DNA of 36,398 nt, from contig JACDEL010000024.1 of the NCBI GenBank assembly GCA_013816405.1, positions 1-36,398 on the forward strand, read 5' to 3'. Position 1 is the stretch's first letter; every line of letters starts with the position of its first letter. The DNA is from Chloroflexota bacterium. Its GTDB lineage: Bacteria; Chloroflexota; Limnocylindria; QHBO01. The notes under the pieces were generated by a model. The model ran no database searches, had not been told where the DNA came from, and saw only the letters and a list, made by a program, of their open reading frames with translations. Both the position numbers and the translations under genes were made by a program. Shown piece after piece: positions 7,177 through 14,692 of the stretch.

Positions 7177-7413
7177 TCAGGCGGCGAGGCCCTTGACGCC
7201 GGCCGGCTTGAGGAACTCGATCTCGTCGCCGGCGCGCACGATGTGGTCGTCAGCGACCGTTTGGCCGTTGACGCTGACCGTCGTCTCGCGCGGCAAGTTG
7301 AGCACCTGCTCCAGCATCTTCCAGATGCCGCGGATGCTCTTCCCTCCCAGATCGAGACTGAGCTCGTTGACGCCGTATACGACCTTGCAGGTCGTGTCCT
7401 CGTAGGTCTGCAC
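7177..7413 (-). CDS. Beta-grasp ubiquitin-like modifier of system 1
   Basis: A 78-aa protein, first gene of the operon. GTG 7413 is chosen because AAGGAG lies 7 nt upstream; an in-frame ATG 12 codons earlier has no such site. It shows a ubiquitin/ThiS/MoaD-like pattern: strands CKVVYGVNELSLDL, a helix (SIRGIWKMLEQVLNL), then TTVSVNGQTVADDHIV and AGDEIEFLKPAGV. The tail reads GVKGLAA, so the likely reactive glycine is followed by three residues and would need trimming. With the E1, E2-like and JAMM genes downstream this makes a full conjugation set. The fold call is by pattern and context. Confidence 0.78.
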   Translation of the reverse strand: MQTYEDTTCKVVYGVNELSLDLGGKSIRGIWKMLEQVLNLPRETTVSVNGQTVADDHIVRAGDEIEFLKPAGVKGLAA

Positions 7414-8537
7414 GATGGATCTCCTTGGTGCTTCACAAAAAGCGAACACGAAGAAGGACCGGGCAGGCCACGAGGTGCGTTCGCACAGGTCACCTCGTTC
7501 GCCGATGCCGCACGCGATGCGGCCGAGCCCGGTCCGGAGCGCGTCCTTGAGGAACGATCAACCGGCGGGCGCTCACCGCCGAGGTCGATCGAGACAGCTG
7601 AGGGCATCCCTCCTTTCCTGGCGCGGAGACTTCCGCCGCCGAAGGTCAGAGCGAGCCCGCTGTCGCCGATCGCACCTGCGCTGAAGACATCCCGAATGTC
7701 CGAGACGGCCCGACGCACCCACCCTCATCGAGAGTGAGCGCAGTCGAGCCGAAGCGAGACATCCGAGGAGCGTTCCTCGCAGACATGCCGATCGGTCGAC
7801 CGAGCCCGTCCCCGTCGGGGCGGAGGCGCCGTGGTGGTGCGTGCGGATCGCGCGTTCGAGGCGAAGCGCGAGTAGCAGCGTGTATGCAGTTGTTAAGGTG
7901 AGCTATCGCCTGCCGAGCCTGTAGTTAGGCCCCGACGCCGACACTGGGGGATTCGCGGCGGTGAGCCGCGGGAGCCCGTGGCGGGAGGCTCCGCCAGCCT
8001 CGATCTGAGGCGTGGTGGCGGCCGGTCAACCCGCTGCTTTGAGAGAGCCAGCCTTGAGATCGGCCGCCGTGATCGACGTTAGCCCTCGTCAGCACCAGAA
8101 TCAAGACCTAGTGTGTGAGGAAGTGTGTAAGGAATGAGCCTTTCGACGGGGGAGCTCTCGTCAAGAAGTTTGGCGATTCCCTTCCGCACCTCGCTCGGCT
8201 CAGACGGCTGATACCTCCTCCACCGGCCCCGGTAGCGCTACGCGAAGATCTACAGCCCAGGGCGGGCTCACCCCCGCGGCCGACATCCGTGTCCGCCGGC
8301 CCGTCCAGCCTCTCTGTGACTGGCTTGCGCTCGTCGCTGGCTCCGGTTCGCTCAACCGTCTTGCCGAAGTCACTCGACTGGAGGAGCAGGGTGGCCGACG
8401 AGCAGACCCCATCCCAAATGGGGAGCTACCGTTAGACCGTCCGATTCGTGCTCACGGCGATCCTGCTCTGGTTTCATCAGAATGAGGTCTTTTCGGTTCG
8501 GACCCTGATCAATATCAGTGGGTCGTGGATAACGACC
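7414..8537. other. Long gap with no convincing gene
   Basis: About 1.1 kb upstream of the system 1 operon. A minus-strand ATG near 7610 has an AAAGGAGGG site, but its reading frame runs through the modifier gene in the wrong frame and looks like a shadow or a decayed leader. Between 7930 and 8020 there are short GC-rich inverted repeats. A plus-strand open frame ending at 8485 (with CDWLALVAGSGSLNRLAEV) may be a gene remnant of unknown origin; it has no clear start. The promoter of the minus-strand operon should lie at the left end of this gap, but I cannot point to one. Confidence 0.4.
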
Positions 8538-8567
8538 TTGACTGTACCTACCCAGGAGGCGTATGCC
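8505..8567 (+). promoter_or_regulatory. Candidate promoter and two small palindromes before the secreted protein gene
   Basis: Two adjacent inverted repeats (CTGAT-4-ATCAG at 8505-8518 and GGTCGT-5-ACGACC at 8521-8537) are followed directly by TTGACT (8538-8543), and an extended -10-like TATGCC occurs about 18 nt later. The nearest gene on this strand starts at 8631 with GGAGGG upstream. The palindromes could be operators. This is a pattern-based guess. Confidence 0.3.
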
Positions 8568-8630
8568 TTCTTCACACATTGGCCCCTGAGCCCGTAGGGC
8601 CTCATGGACCTCGACACAGGAGGGTGAGAG

Positions 8631-9221
8631 ATGGGTGGCAGTCGCCTTAAGCGCATTTCCGCGATCCTGACGCTCGGACTGGTTGTCTCGAGCGTCGCAG
8701 CTCCGTCAGCGGAAGCGGTCAAAACCCCATCGCCAAAGTACGCATCGTACGAGGACGCCGTCCCTGCACCTCTCCCACCGGGCGCTGACGCGACGGCGAT
8801 CGTCGTTGTCGACCAGTCGGGCCGAGTGATTCCAAGTAGAGCTACGCCTGACGTGGCCCCAGACGGTCTCTGGTGCACCCCAGGCAGCGGGAGGGACGAC
8901 CCCCACTTGTCCAGCACAGGCTGGCAGGTATCTGGTCACGGATGGTGGACCAGGGGCACCTGCACCGGCCAGTGGGCGTACGTGTGGAACTGCCTGGATG
9001 AGTTCTATTCGGACTATACGTACCATCGGAAGGCTTGTTCGGCGACGCGGTTGCTCCTTCCCGGCGGAGGCAGCAGCTGGCGCACTGCGACGCAAAGAGA
9101 CTGCGAGACTGGGGAGAGTACAGGATGGAGGAATGTGGTGGATGTCGACGTGGTCGACGAGTGGGACTCGTCCGAACAGCCATCTAACGCTGCAAACGTC
9201 TTATGCCGCGTCTACTCGTGA
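8631..9221 (+). CDS. Secreted protein of unknown function, aromatic- and Cys-containing
   Basis: A 196-aa protein with a signal peptide (MGGSRLKRISAILTLGLVV, cut likely after AEA near residue 29). The mature part has about six cysteines and many Trp/Tyr residues (GLWCTPGSG, GWWTRGTC, WNCLDEFYSDYTYH, DCETGE, VLCRVYS), as expected for a small disulfide-stabilised extracellular protein. GGAGGGTGAGAG lies just before ATG 8631. Its composition resembles the secreted protein at 32958, but no alignment could be made by eye. Function unknown. Confidence 0.75.
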   Translation: MGGSRLKRISAILTLGLVVSSVAAPSAEAVKTPSPKYASYEDAVPAPLPPGADATAIVVVDQSGRVIPSRATPDVAPDGLWCTPGSGRDDPHLSSTGWQVSGHGWWTRGTCTGQWAYVWNCLDEFYSDYTYHRKACSATRLLLPGGGSSWRTATQRDCETGESTGWRNVVDVDVVDEWDSSEQPSNAANVLCRVYS

Positions 9222-10106
9222 GTGTCGACCGCTGAAGGCGATCTACCAGCGTTGACAGCCCGGGATTCAATCCAGCCCGAGGTGGATCCGGGTTCACGCC
9301 AAACTGCTGGAACCATGTTCGCCGCCCTGTACGGCAAGCTGGTCCCGCACCCTTGGCGTGGCCCTGAGCCGGAAGGTGACGCCTATTCACTCTTCTACCA
9401 GCGTGCGCTGGCCATGGGCTGGCTCGCCGATCACCTCAGCGGCACGACGCCCGGAGGCAAGGACATCGGGGTTGGGGGGCTCTGGTCGATGAACGACGCT
9501 GGATGGGACCACCCGCTGGCGCCTGCAGAGGCACCACTGGTCGCCTGGTTCCAGGTCGAAGTGGAGGCCGTCGCCTACGATCGGTCGTTGCCGGTGCAGC
9601 CATTCCTCCAATGTGCCGGGGACGCGACGAGACGCGGTGGCGTACTCGACCTCGAGGCTGTGCAGCTCCTGCTCCCGGTTCAGGGTCTCCACGCCTCCAC
9701 GCTTCCGCCCGAACCCTTCCTGCCGCCGATGCAGACGATGTATTGGTTCCGTGAAGCCAATCCCCGCTCACGGACCGGGGTAGAGATCAATGTCAACAGC
9801 GGCCAGGATCCCCGGGCCGTCGCCGTCGTCCGCCAGTTCACCGATCACCTCGACCGCCTGGATCAGAGCGTCTTCGTCCGCATGTCGTCCAGCATCGGCA
9901 GCCCACAAGCTGTCTTCAAGCCTCCATTCGACGACAGATTCTGGAATGGACCACCCCTGCATGGGTTGACGCTGCGAGGGGAACTGTCCGAGTGGACACT
10001 GGACGCGATTGGTTGGCTGGGCGAAGTGATCGCTGACGTCAGTGCCCGACTCGGCCTCCGTTCGCCGCTCCTGCTCACGGTTACACGCTTCGGTCAACGA
10101 CGATGA
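9222..10106 (+). CDS. Hypothetical cytosolic protein, 294 aa
   Basis: An open frame that begins with GTG 9222 next to the stop of the secreted protein gene (TGAGTG overlap). The codon use is even, and the product has a globular composition: LFYQRALAMGWLADHL, APLVAWFQVEVEAVAYD, VEINVNSGQDPRAVAVV, ELSEWTLDAIGWLGEVI. There is no signal peptide, membrane segment or motif that I recognise. Internal ATG 9315 (MFAALYGKL) is an alternative start. It could be co-translated with 8631. Confidence 0.6.
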   Translation: MSTAEGDLPALTARDSIQPEVDPGSRQTAGTMFAALYGKLVPHPWRGPEPEGDAYSLFYQRALAMGWLADHLSGTTPGGKDIGVGGLWSMNDAGWDHPLAPAEAPLVAWFQVEVEAVAYDRSLPVQPFLQCAGDATRRGGVLDLEAVQLLLPVQGLHASTLPPEPFLPPMQTMYWFREANPRSRTGVEINVNSGQDPRAVAVVRQFTDHLDRLDQSVFVRMSSSIGSPQAVFKPPFDDRFWNGPPLHGLTLRGELSEWTLDAIGWLGEVIADVSARLGLRSPLLLTVTRFGQRR

Positions 10107-10553
10107 AGAGCTCGTGGAGTCGGCGCCGACAGAGCACATAAGTGAGCCGATTTGTGCTCAGCGTCCACGCTCGGGAGCATCGTGTTTGTCCCCGACGGCT
10201 TACACGGGCACCAAGCGCCGCGATCACGACGGCGATGCACGACGGCGATGATTGCAAGGCCAGCAGCCAGTTGGCGCCGAGACATCACTCACCCTTCTGG
10301 GCTCCCCCCGCGGATAGCCGCACGGGAAGGTGAGTATGGCCCCGGGGGCCAATAGCTCAGGAGAACGATGGCCACCGACGTCATCGGTAGTCTCTACCGC
10401 CTGGCAGATGCGTGTCTGGAGCCCGATCCGGAGCGGTGCGGTCGGGGTCGCTGATGAAGATCTCGTGATGCCAGCCGAGGGCAGCCCGGTAGCGAAGCGA
10501 ACCCAAGGGACCTCATTTCGGTAGCGCTTGGAAACGGGCTTGCGGAGAGCACG
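10107..10553. other. Gap with one possible 28-codon ORF (10368-10454)
   Basis: Mostly featureless. An ATG at 10368 preceded by AGGAGAACG opens a 28-codon frame (MATDVIGSLYRLADACLEPD) on the plus strand, ending at 10454. The good ribosome site suggests the start of a once longer gene. I would not assign a function. Confidence 0.3.
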
Positions 10554-10585
10554 AAAGGGAGGGCAGCTTGCCGCTCCCCTTTTTG
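10554..10585 (+). terminator. Rho-independent terminator-like hairpin
   Basis: AAAGGGAG-GGC / AGCTT loop / GCC-G-CTCCC pairs into an 11-bp stem with small bulges, followed on the plus strand by CTTTTT. It sits between a plus-strand gap and the 3' end of the minus-strand GNAT/OLD fusion at 10665, so it may serve convergent transcription. Confidence 0.55.
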
Positions 10586-10664
10586 GGCGTCGCAGGCTAC
10601 GAGATTGGCCGCGATGATCCGGACTGCCCGCCGCATGGCGATGCGGTCCTTTGGCATTGTTGGC

Positions 10665-11900
10665 CTAGGCGAGGGACTTGTTCACGCCCTCGAAGAGGGC
10701 TTCCCATCCGTCGACCTCGTCCGCAGTCATATCGGCCGCGGAATGACTACTCAGCCAGTGCAGGAAGGCCTTGGTCAACTTGTACTTGGAGAAAGCCTTC
10801 ACTTCGGCCTGGAAGATGTCAACGATTGGTCGGCTCGGCTGAGCGGTTGCTATCTTGGCGATGTCCCAGCCCAGCTCACTCTTCGCAACTGCGACGAGAG
10901 TGTCGCGCAAGAGATCTTCAGTTTCTGGCTTGGAGACGACTCCCTTGTAGTAGTCCTTGGTTCTGTGGATTCGCCTATTCGGCAGCAGCCGAACAAAGTC
11001 GTCCTGGGTCGCGGCCTGGTCGCCCGCCTGGTCGGAATCAAGTAGCGCAGCGACCTTCAGTGCTTGCGACTGAAGGATCGTGCCGTAATAGACGACCTTC
11101 CCAGCGTCCCCGGCTGGAACCACCGCGATCTTCGCATCGAGGCCTGTCTTTCCGACTGCCTGCAGCGCCTCAGAGGCTCCCTCCAGGAACCAGAGATCGG
11201 TAAGGCCTTCGCAGATGAGGTTCTTCTCCTGGGCGAATAGGTTCTGCGCGAGGTTGTAGCCGAGCGCTTCCTGCAGCGGGAAAAGGGAACGTGGATCGTC
11301 CGCCAAGATCCCGACATGTACTTTGGTGCCCATCTCACGGTCGCGCATTTCCACGACGCGAACCTTGTCCAGCTCTTCTGGTCCGACCATGAAGGGCGAG
11401 TGCGTTGTGTAAAGGGTCTGGTTGTCTTCGGCCAGCCGAGAAACCGTCTTCCGAAACTCCTGCTGCTTCAGGGCATGAAGACTAAGTCCAGGCTCGTCTA
11501 GCAGAAGAATGGCATTCGCGAGCTTATCCATGACTTCTGCTCGGAAAATCACGTAGAAACTGACGAGCCAAACAAACCCGTGGCTGCGCTGATCTAGCTC
11601 GACTTCGCGCACATCGACGCCTAGCCGCGCGAGCAGAATCGCGGGGATTGGATAGCGTCCCGTCCCTCGGGGTATTCGCTCAGGTGCATCAGACCTCTCT
11701 ACGGATGCCGCGGCAAGAGCGAAGTAGCCGACGACGCGCCGGCTCCTCCGAAAGCACACCACATAGACGACGGCTGTCTCTGCAGCTTGAGCCCGCAGGG
11801 CATATCTACGCAGCCACTCTGTCTGTGCATCCGAACCGCAGTCGAACTGCCCCGTATCGTGGTCCGGCCCGTGTCGTTCGACGGGACCGTATCCCGTCAC
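10665..11900 (-). pseudogene. In-frame chimera: GNAT (TacT-like) toxin N-terminus fused to OLD-family ATPase/TOPRIM C-terminus
   Basis: A single 411-codon frame from GTG 11900. Residues about 15-97 match GNAT acetyltransferase toxins of DUF1778 pairs (FDCGSDAQTEWLRRYALRAQ, RVVGYFALAAASVERSDAPE, YPIPAILLARLGVD). The frame then changes, near base 11605, to the C-terminal half of an OLD-type overcoming-lysogeny-defect nuclease: Walker B ILLLDEPGLSLHA, TTHSPFMV, then TOPRIM-type ICEGLTDLWFLEG and ALLDSDQAG. The GNAT part lacks its acetyl-CoA loop (R/QxxGxG) and the OLD part lacks Walker A. So it is most simply a deletion scar that happened to stay in frame, and neither activity is expected to survive. 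Confidence 0.75.
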
Positions 11901-11902
11901 TC

Positions 11903-11998
11903 CTAGTCGAGGACGCTAGGAGTAGCGAGCAAGTGTCGAAGCCGCGGCATGTCTCGCGGTGGTTGATCCAAGGCAGCAAGGAAGGCGCCCAACTGTGT
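11903..11998 (-). pseudogene. 3' fragment of a DUF1778-type antitoxin gene
   Basis: The last 31 codons before the stop at 11903 read TQLGAFLAALDQPPRDMPRL and end TPSVLD. These match the C-terminus of DUF1778 (TacA-like RHH) antitoxins, which normally precede GNAT toxins with overlap or short spacing, as here. Upstream of about 11998 the frame loses similarity, so the DNA-binding half is gone. The order antitoxin-toxin supports the GNAT call for the next gene. Confidence 0.6.
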
Positions 11999-12124
11999 TC
12001 GCCGATTACATCGGCGGCTCATCGAGCGGCATCGGTGTCGCACCCGGCGGCAAGTCGATTTCCCTGCTTCTTGACACGTCAGCACATAGTGGTCACACAA
12101 GGGAATACCAGAGGGAGAACGAAG

Positions 12125-12445
12125 GTGGCAGGTCCGCCCAATCCCGCGCCCGACCCAGCCCCTGCGCCTGACCCGGCGCCCAACCCGGCGCCAGCGCCCG
12201 CACCATCCATCGTCTTTTCGATACTTCTTCTGCTGGCGTTTCTCTTCGCCGCCTGGGGAACGGCGGTGACGCTACCGCACTTCATAGCGACCTGCCTCAC
12301 GGGTGGCGGAGCCGGCGATGCTTCGGCCTCAACAAGCCCGTCTTCGGTGCCGTCGGCAAGTCCGAGTAGTGGAGCAGCGGCGCTACTAACACAAGTGTAT
12401 GCATGTCCGGCGATTGGAAGCTCGCGCCTACGAGCATCGCCGTGA
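12125..12445 (+). CDS. Small membrane protein with Pro/Ala-rich N-terminus
   Basis: A 106-aa product from GTG 12125, with GGGAG 7 nt upstream. The first 28 residues are Pro/Ala repeats (NPAPDPAPAPDPAPNPAPAP), followed by one membrane helix (IVFSILLLLAFLFAAW) and a Ser/Gly-rich part. The longer upstream frame is not credible. It overlaps the next small membrane gene by 43 nt. No known family. Confidence 0.5.
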   Translation: MAGPPNPAPDPAPAPDPAPNPAPAPAPSIVFSILLLLAFLFAAWGTAVTLPHFIATCLTGGGAGDASASTSPSSVPSASPSSGAAALLTQVYACPAIGSSRLRASP

Positions 12446-12654
12446 ACGGAGCGCCCGGAGTCCTCGTCGTGGTTCTGCTGCCATGGGCGGTCGTCTTTGG
12501 AATCTTCTACCTGGTCTTCAAAGACAAGGTGAGAATCCTCGCGGACGGCTCGGAGGAGACGCACCCTGTGAGTGCGATTCGAGGTCCCGGGCTGGTGATT
12601 TCCGCGATCGGCCTGGTACTCGGGCTCGCATTTACGATCGCGACCCTTCTCTGA
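12403..12654 (+). CDS. Small two-helix membrane protein
   Basis: An 83-aa product from ATG 12403 with two hydrophobic segments (GVLVVVLLPWAVVFGIFYLV and LVISAIGLVLGLAFTIATLL) separated by a charged loop (KDKVRILADGSEETH). It ends 22 nt before the subtilisin-like gene. Pairs of small membrane proteins next to a peptidase suggest a joint function, but no family is recognised. Confidence 0.55.
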   Translation: MSGDWKLAPTSIAVNGAPGVLVVVLLPWAVVFGIFYLVFKDKVRILADGSEETHPVSAIRGPGLVISAIGLVLGLAFTIATLL

Positions 12655-12676
12655 CGGATATCCGGACCCTCGGCTC

Positions 12677-13399
12677 GTGACTGATTTCGGACCTCGCGTC
12701 GAAATCCTCGACGGCTACGTGGCAAGTTCCCACCCCCCACTGTACGACCCGGTGTCGCACGCCTACTTCGACCTCGTTCCGGAGAGCGAGCCAGACCCGA
12801 CCGTTGTCGTACTCCCCAATCCGGATAGCAGAGGCCGGGGCCAGCGGATCGCCATCATCGACACCGGCCTGATGGCCGGACATCCTCTCGTTGGTCAACG
12901 GGTTGTGCGCTACGTGGACTTCACGAGCGAGGGGCCGTACGACAACCACGGACATGGGACGGCCGTAGCTCTTGTTTTGATCAAGACCGCGCCCGAAGCG
13001 GATCTGATCAGCGTGAAGTGCATCGACTCATCGGGCGAGGGCTCCCCGCAGGCTCTCATTCAGGCACTCGATTGGGTTCGTAGCGAAGAGCCGGAATCGA
13101 CCCTCGTCAACATCTCAGCCGGCATCAACCGCAAACGCTGGCTTCTATTTCCCTGCGATGGTACGTGTGACGTTTGCCAGGCGACTCAGAGGCTATGCGA
13201 GCGAGGTAATGAAGTGATCGTGGCGGCCGGCAACCTACCAGAGGAGACCCTCTGCCCTGCCAAGCTCGGCAGCAAGTGGCTCATTTCAATAGGCGGCTGG
13301 GATGCACGACGCCGATACGGCAAGGGAACCATCAACCTCGACATCCCGCGGTATCGAGCTGTACCAATCGTCCCCAGAGTAGAGCCGGCACATCCTTGA
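12677..13399 (+). CDS. Subtilisin-like (S8) peptidase domain, catalytic Ser not found
   Basis: A 240-aa protein, starting at GTG 12677. It has the S8 aspartate block (RIAIIDTGL, Asp62), the histidine block (NHGHGTAVA, His93) and the oxyanion Asn region (VIVAAGN). The GTSxAxP serine block, normally about 60-80 residues later, is absent: the frame ends in GKGTINLDIPRYRAV...VEPAHP. I looked at the other frames after 13399 and saw no serine block. So this is either C-terminally truncated or a non-catalytic homologue. There is no signal peptide, which suggests a cytosolic location. Two small membrane genes lie directly upstream. Confidence 0.72.
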   Translation: MTDFGPRVEILDGYVASSHPPLYDPVSHAYFDLVPESEPDPTVVVLPNPDSRGRGQRIAIIDTGLMAGHPLVGQRVVRYVDFTSEGPYDNHGHGTAVALVLIKTAPEADLISVKCIDSSGEGSPQALIQALDWVRSEEPESTLVNISAGINRKRWLLFPCDGTCDVCQATQRLCERGNEVIVAAGNLPEETLCPAKLGSKWLISIGGWDARRRYGKGTINLDIPRYRAVPIVPRVEPAHP

Positions 13400-13502
13400 G
13401 CGGGGACCGAGGCGAGCGTCACCTTGGGGCCCGCGGTGCCCGAGTTGAACGAGGCGGCGACCCGATCCAAAAGTTGAGCAGGCATTCCCACAAGGCGGTG
13501 GG

Positions 13503-13554
13503 ACTGCCGCAGCAGCACCGCCGCACCTAAATAGGTGCTGCGGCAGTGCGGCGG
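13503..13554. repeat. Nested palindromes
   Basis: Several overlapping inverted repeats share this stretch: ACTGCCGCAGCA..ACC with GGTGCTGCGGCAGT (13503-13547), CACCTA-AA-TAGGTG at its centre, and CCGCCGCAC with GTGCGGCGG (13519-13554). The segment TGCGGCAGTGCGGCGGTC recurs with one change at about 13617. It may be a REP-like element or a gene-end structure. No function is assigned. Confidence 0.5.
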
Positions 13555-13600
13555 TCCTGCTAGTTGGCAGCCATGCTCACCGCCGCACGACTGCTGCACC

Positions 13601-13792
13601 GTGCTCATTCGGCGGTTTGCGGCAGTGCAGCGGTCAGACGTCGCCCAGCGACTCGGTACGCCACATTCGGTGGTGTCGAAGATCGAAAGCGGTGAGCGAA
13701 CTGCTGACGCGATTGATATTCACTAGATGTGCGCGGCACCGGGGATCAGCATGACGAAATTCGTCGAGCGGTTGGAGAGGCAACTCGCCTAG
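13601..13792 (+). pseudogene. XRE-type HTH regulator relic with an in-frame stop
   Basis: From GTG 13601 the frame reads VQRSDVAQRLGTPHSVVSKI then ESGERTADAIDIH, a clear XRE helix-turn-helix. A TAG at 13724 interrupts it, and the same frame continues for 22 codons (FVERLERQLA) in the way that intact family members end. The N-terminal helix is also poorly preserved. So this is a decayed regulator; readthrough is possible but unlikely. Confidence 0.6.
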
Positions 13793-13914
13793 CTGATCGT
13801 TCAGTCGTCTTCGTGACCGGCCGCGGCGAGGAAGGCGACCGACCCGACCTTGATTCGCACGCTCCGAGCCTAGCACCCGAGACCCAGGTCGAGGTGCTCG
13901 GCCACAATGACGCC

Positions 13915-14253
13915 ATGCGCACGCGGCAGGCAGTCGGTCGTCCGACCAAGTTCACCCCCCTTGTCGCCGAGCGACTCGAGTGGCTGGCCTCGCAGGGCAT
14001 CGAACGTAACGCTGCCGCGAGGATGGTGGGGATCGGGCGGACGACGCTGTATCGCTGGCTCAATGACCCCCGGCCGGCCTTTCGCTCATGGCGGGCACAC
14101 ATGCGGCAGGCCGAGGCAAGTGCGGAGGTCGCGGTCACAGCCAACATCGTCCGACGATCGAAAACCGACTGGAGAGCGGGATACGCATGGCTGAAGGCGA
14201 GGTACCCAGAACGATGGGATCCGCGATTTGTGGGACACAAATCGCGAAACTGA
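13915..14253 (+). CDS. Helix-turn-helix protein, terminase-small-subunit or transposase-like
   Basis: A 112-aa product from ATG 13915. Residues 8-45 (GRPTKFTPLVAERLEWLASQ, then AAARMVGIGRTTLYRWL) form a homeodomain-like HTH as in phage small terminases and IS-type helpers. The C-terminus (VVRRSKTDWRAGYAWLKARYPERW-like) is also typical of phage-associated HTH proteins. No neighbouring large terminase or transposase is seen, so it is an orphan of mobile origin. Confidence 0.6.
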   Translation: MRTRQAVGRPTKFTPLVAERLEWLASQGIERNAAARMVGIGRTTLYRWLNDPRPAFRSWRAHMRQAEASAEVAVTANIVRRSKTDWRAGYAWLKARYPERWDPRFVGHKSRN

Positions 14254-14314
14254 GCACGTGCGTGCATCCACCCATGCTGCGGAGCACGTCGAACCCGCCC
14301 TGGGCAGGTTGGAA

Positions 14315-14692
14315 CTATCGCGAAAGTCGGGACGAGGCGATCAGCCGCTGCAACAAGAGCATCGACCATCCAGCAGCAAGCACGATCTCGATGCCTCCAA
14401 TTAGGCGAGTCAAAGGTGGTTGTGAGGCATCAGCTACCAAACTGATGATCAACAGATGGCCTAGGGCTGCGACTAGGAGGACGACCGGCAGATCGAGCCA
14501 TAGGAACCTGCGCGATCGAGGCTTGGGAGGTGGACGCATCCATCGTGTTATCGCGAGTCGGTGTGGGGTGTAGGACGCTAGGAGCTCCGCAGTTAGGGCA
14601 ACGTACCCGACGATAACCGCGAGGGACACCCACACCGCCATCAAAGGAGCCATTGGCGATTCAAAGCGCTCACTTACCGGCGTTGTTGGCAT
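14315..14692 (-). CDS. Three-helix membrane protein next to RHS gene, candidate immunity protein
   Basis: A 125-aa product (ATG 14692; ATG 14653 would give 112 aa). It has three hydrophobic segments (APLMAVWVSLAVIVGYVALT, LDLPVVLLVAALGHLLIISL, IGGIEIVLAAGWSMLLL) separated by a basic loop. It begins inside the last codons of the RHS gene, on the same strand. In RHS polymorphic toxin loci this position is usual for the immunity gene. No sequence family is recognised, so the role is inferred from position alone. Confidence 0.55.
   Translation of the reverse strand: MPTTPVSERFESPMAPLMAVWVSLAVIVGYVALTAELLASYTPHRLAITRWMRPPPKPRSRRFLWLDLPVVLLVAALGHLLIISLVADASQPPLTRLIGGIEIVLAAGWSMLLLQRLIASSRLSR

Noticed and set aside
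6714-7718. 334-codon minus-strand frame over the modifier and E2-like genes
   Set aside because: It runs in the wrong frame through two genes with family similarity, and its composition is Arg/Ser-rich shadow sequence.
10394-10657. 87-codon minus-strand frame after the GNAT/OLD fusion
   Set aside because: Crosses the terminator-like hairpin and has no ribosome site or family features.
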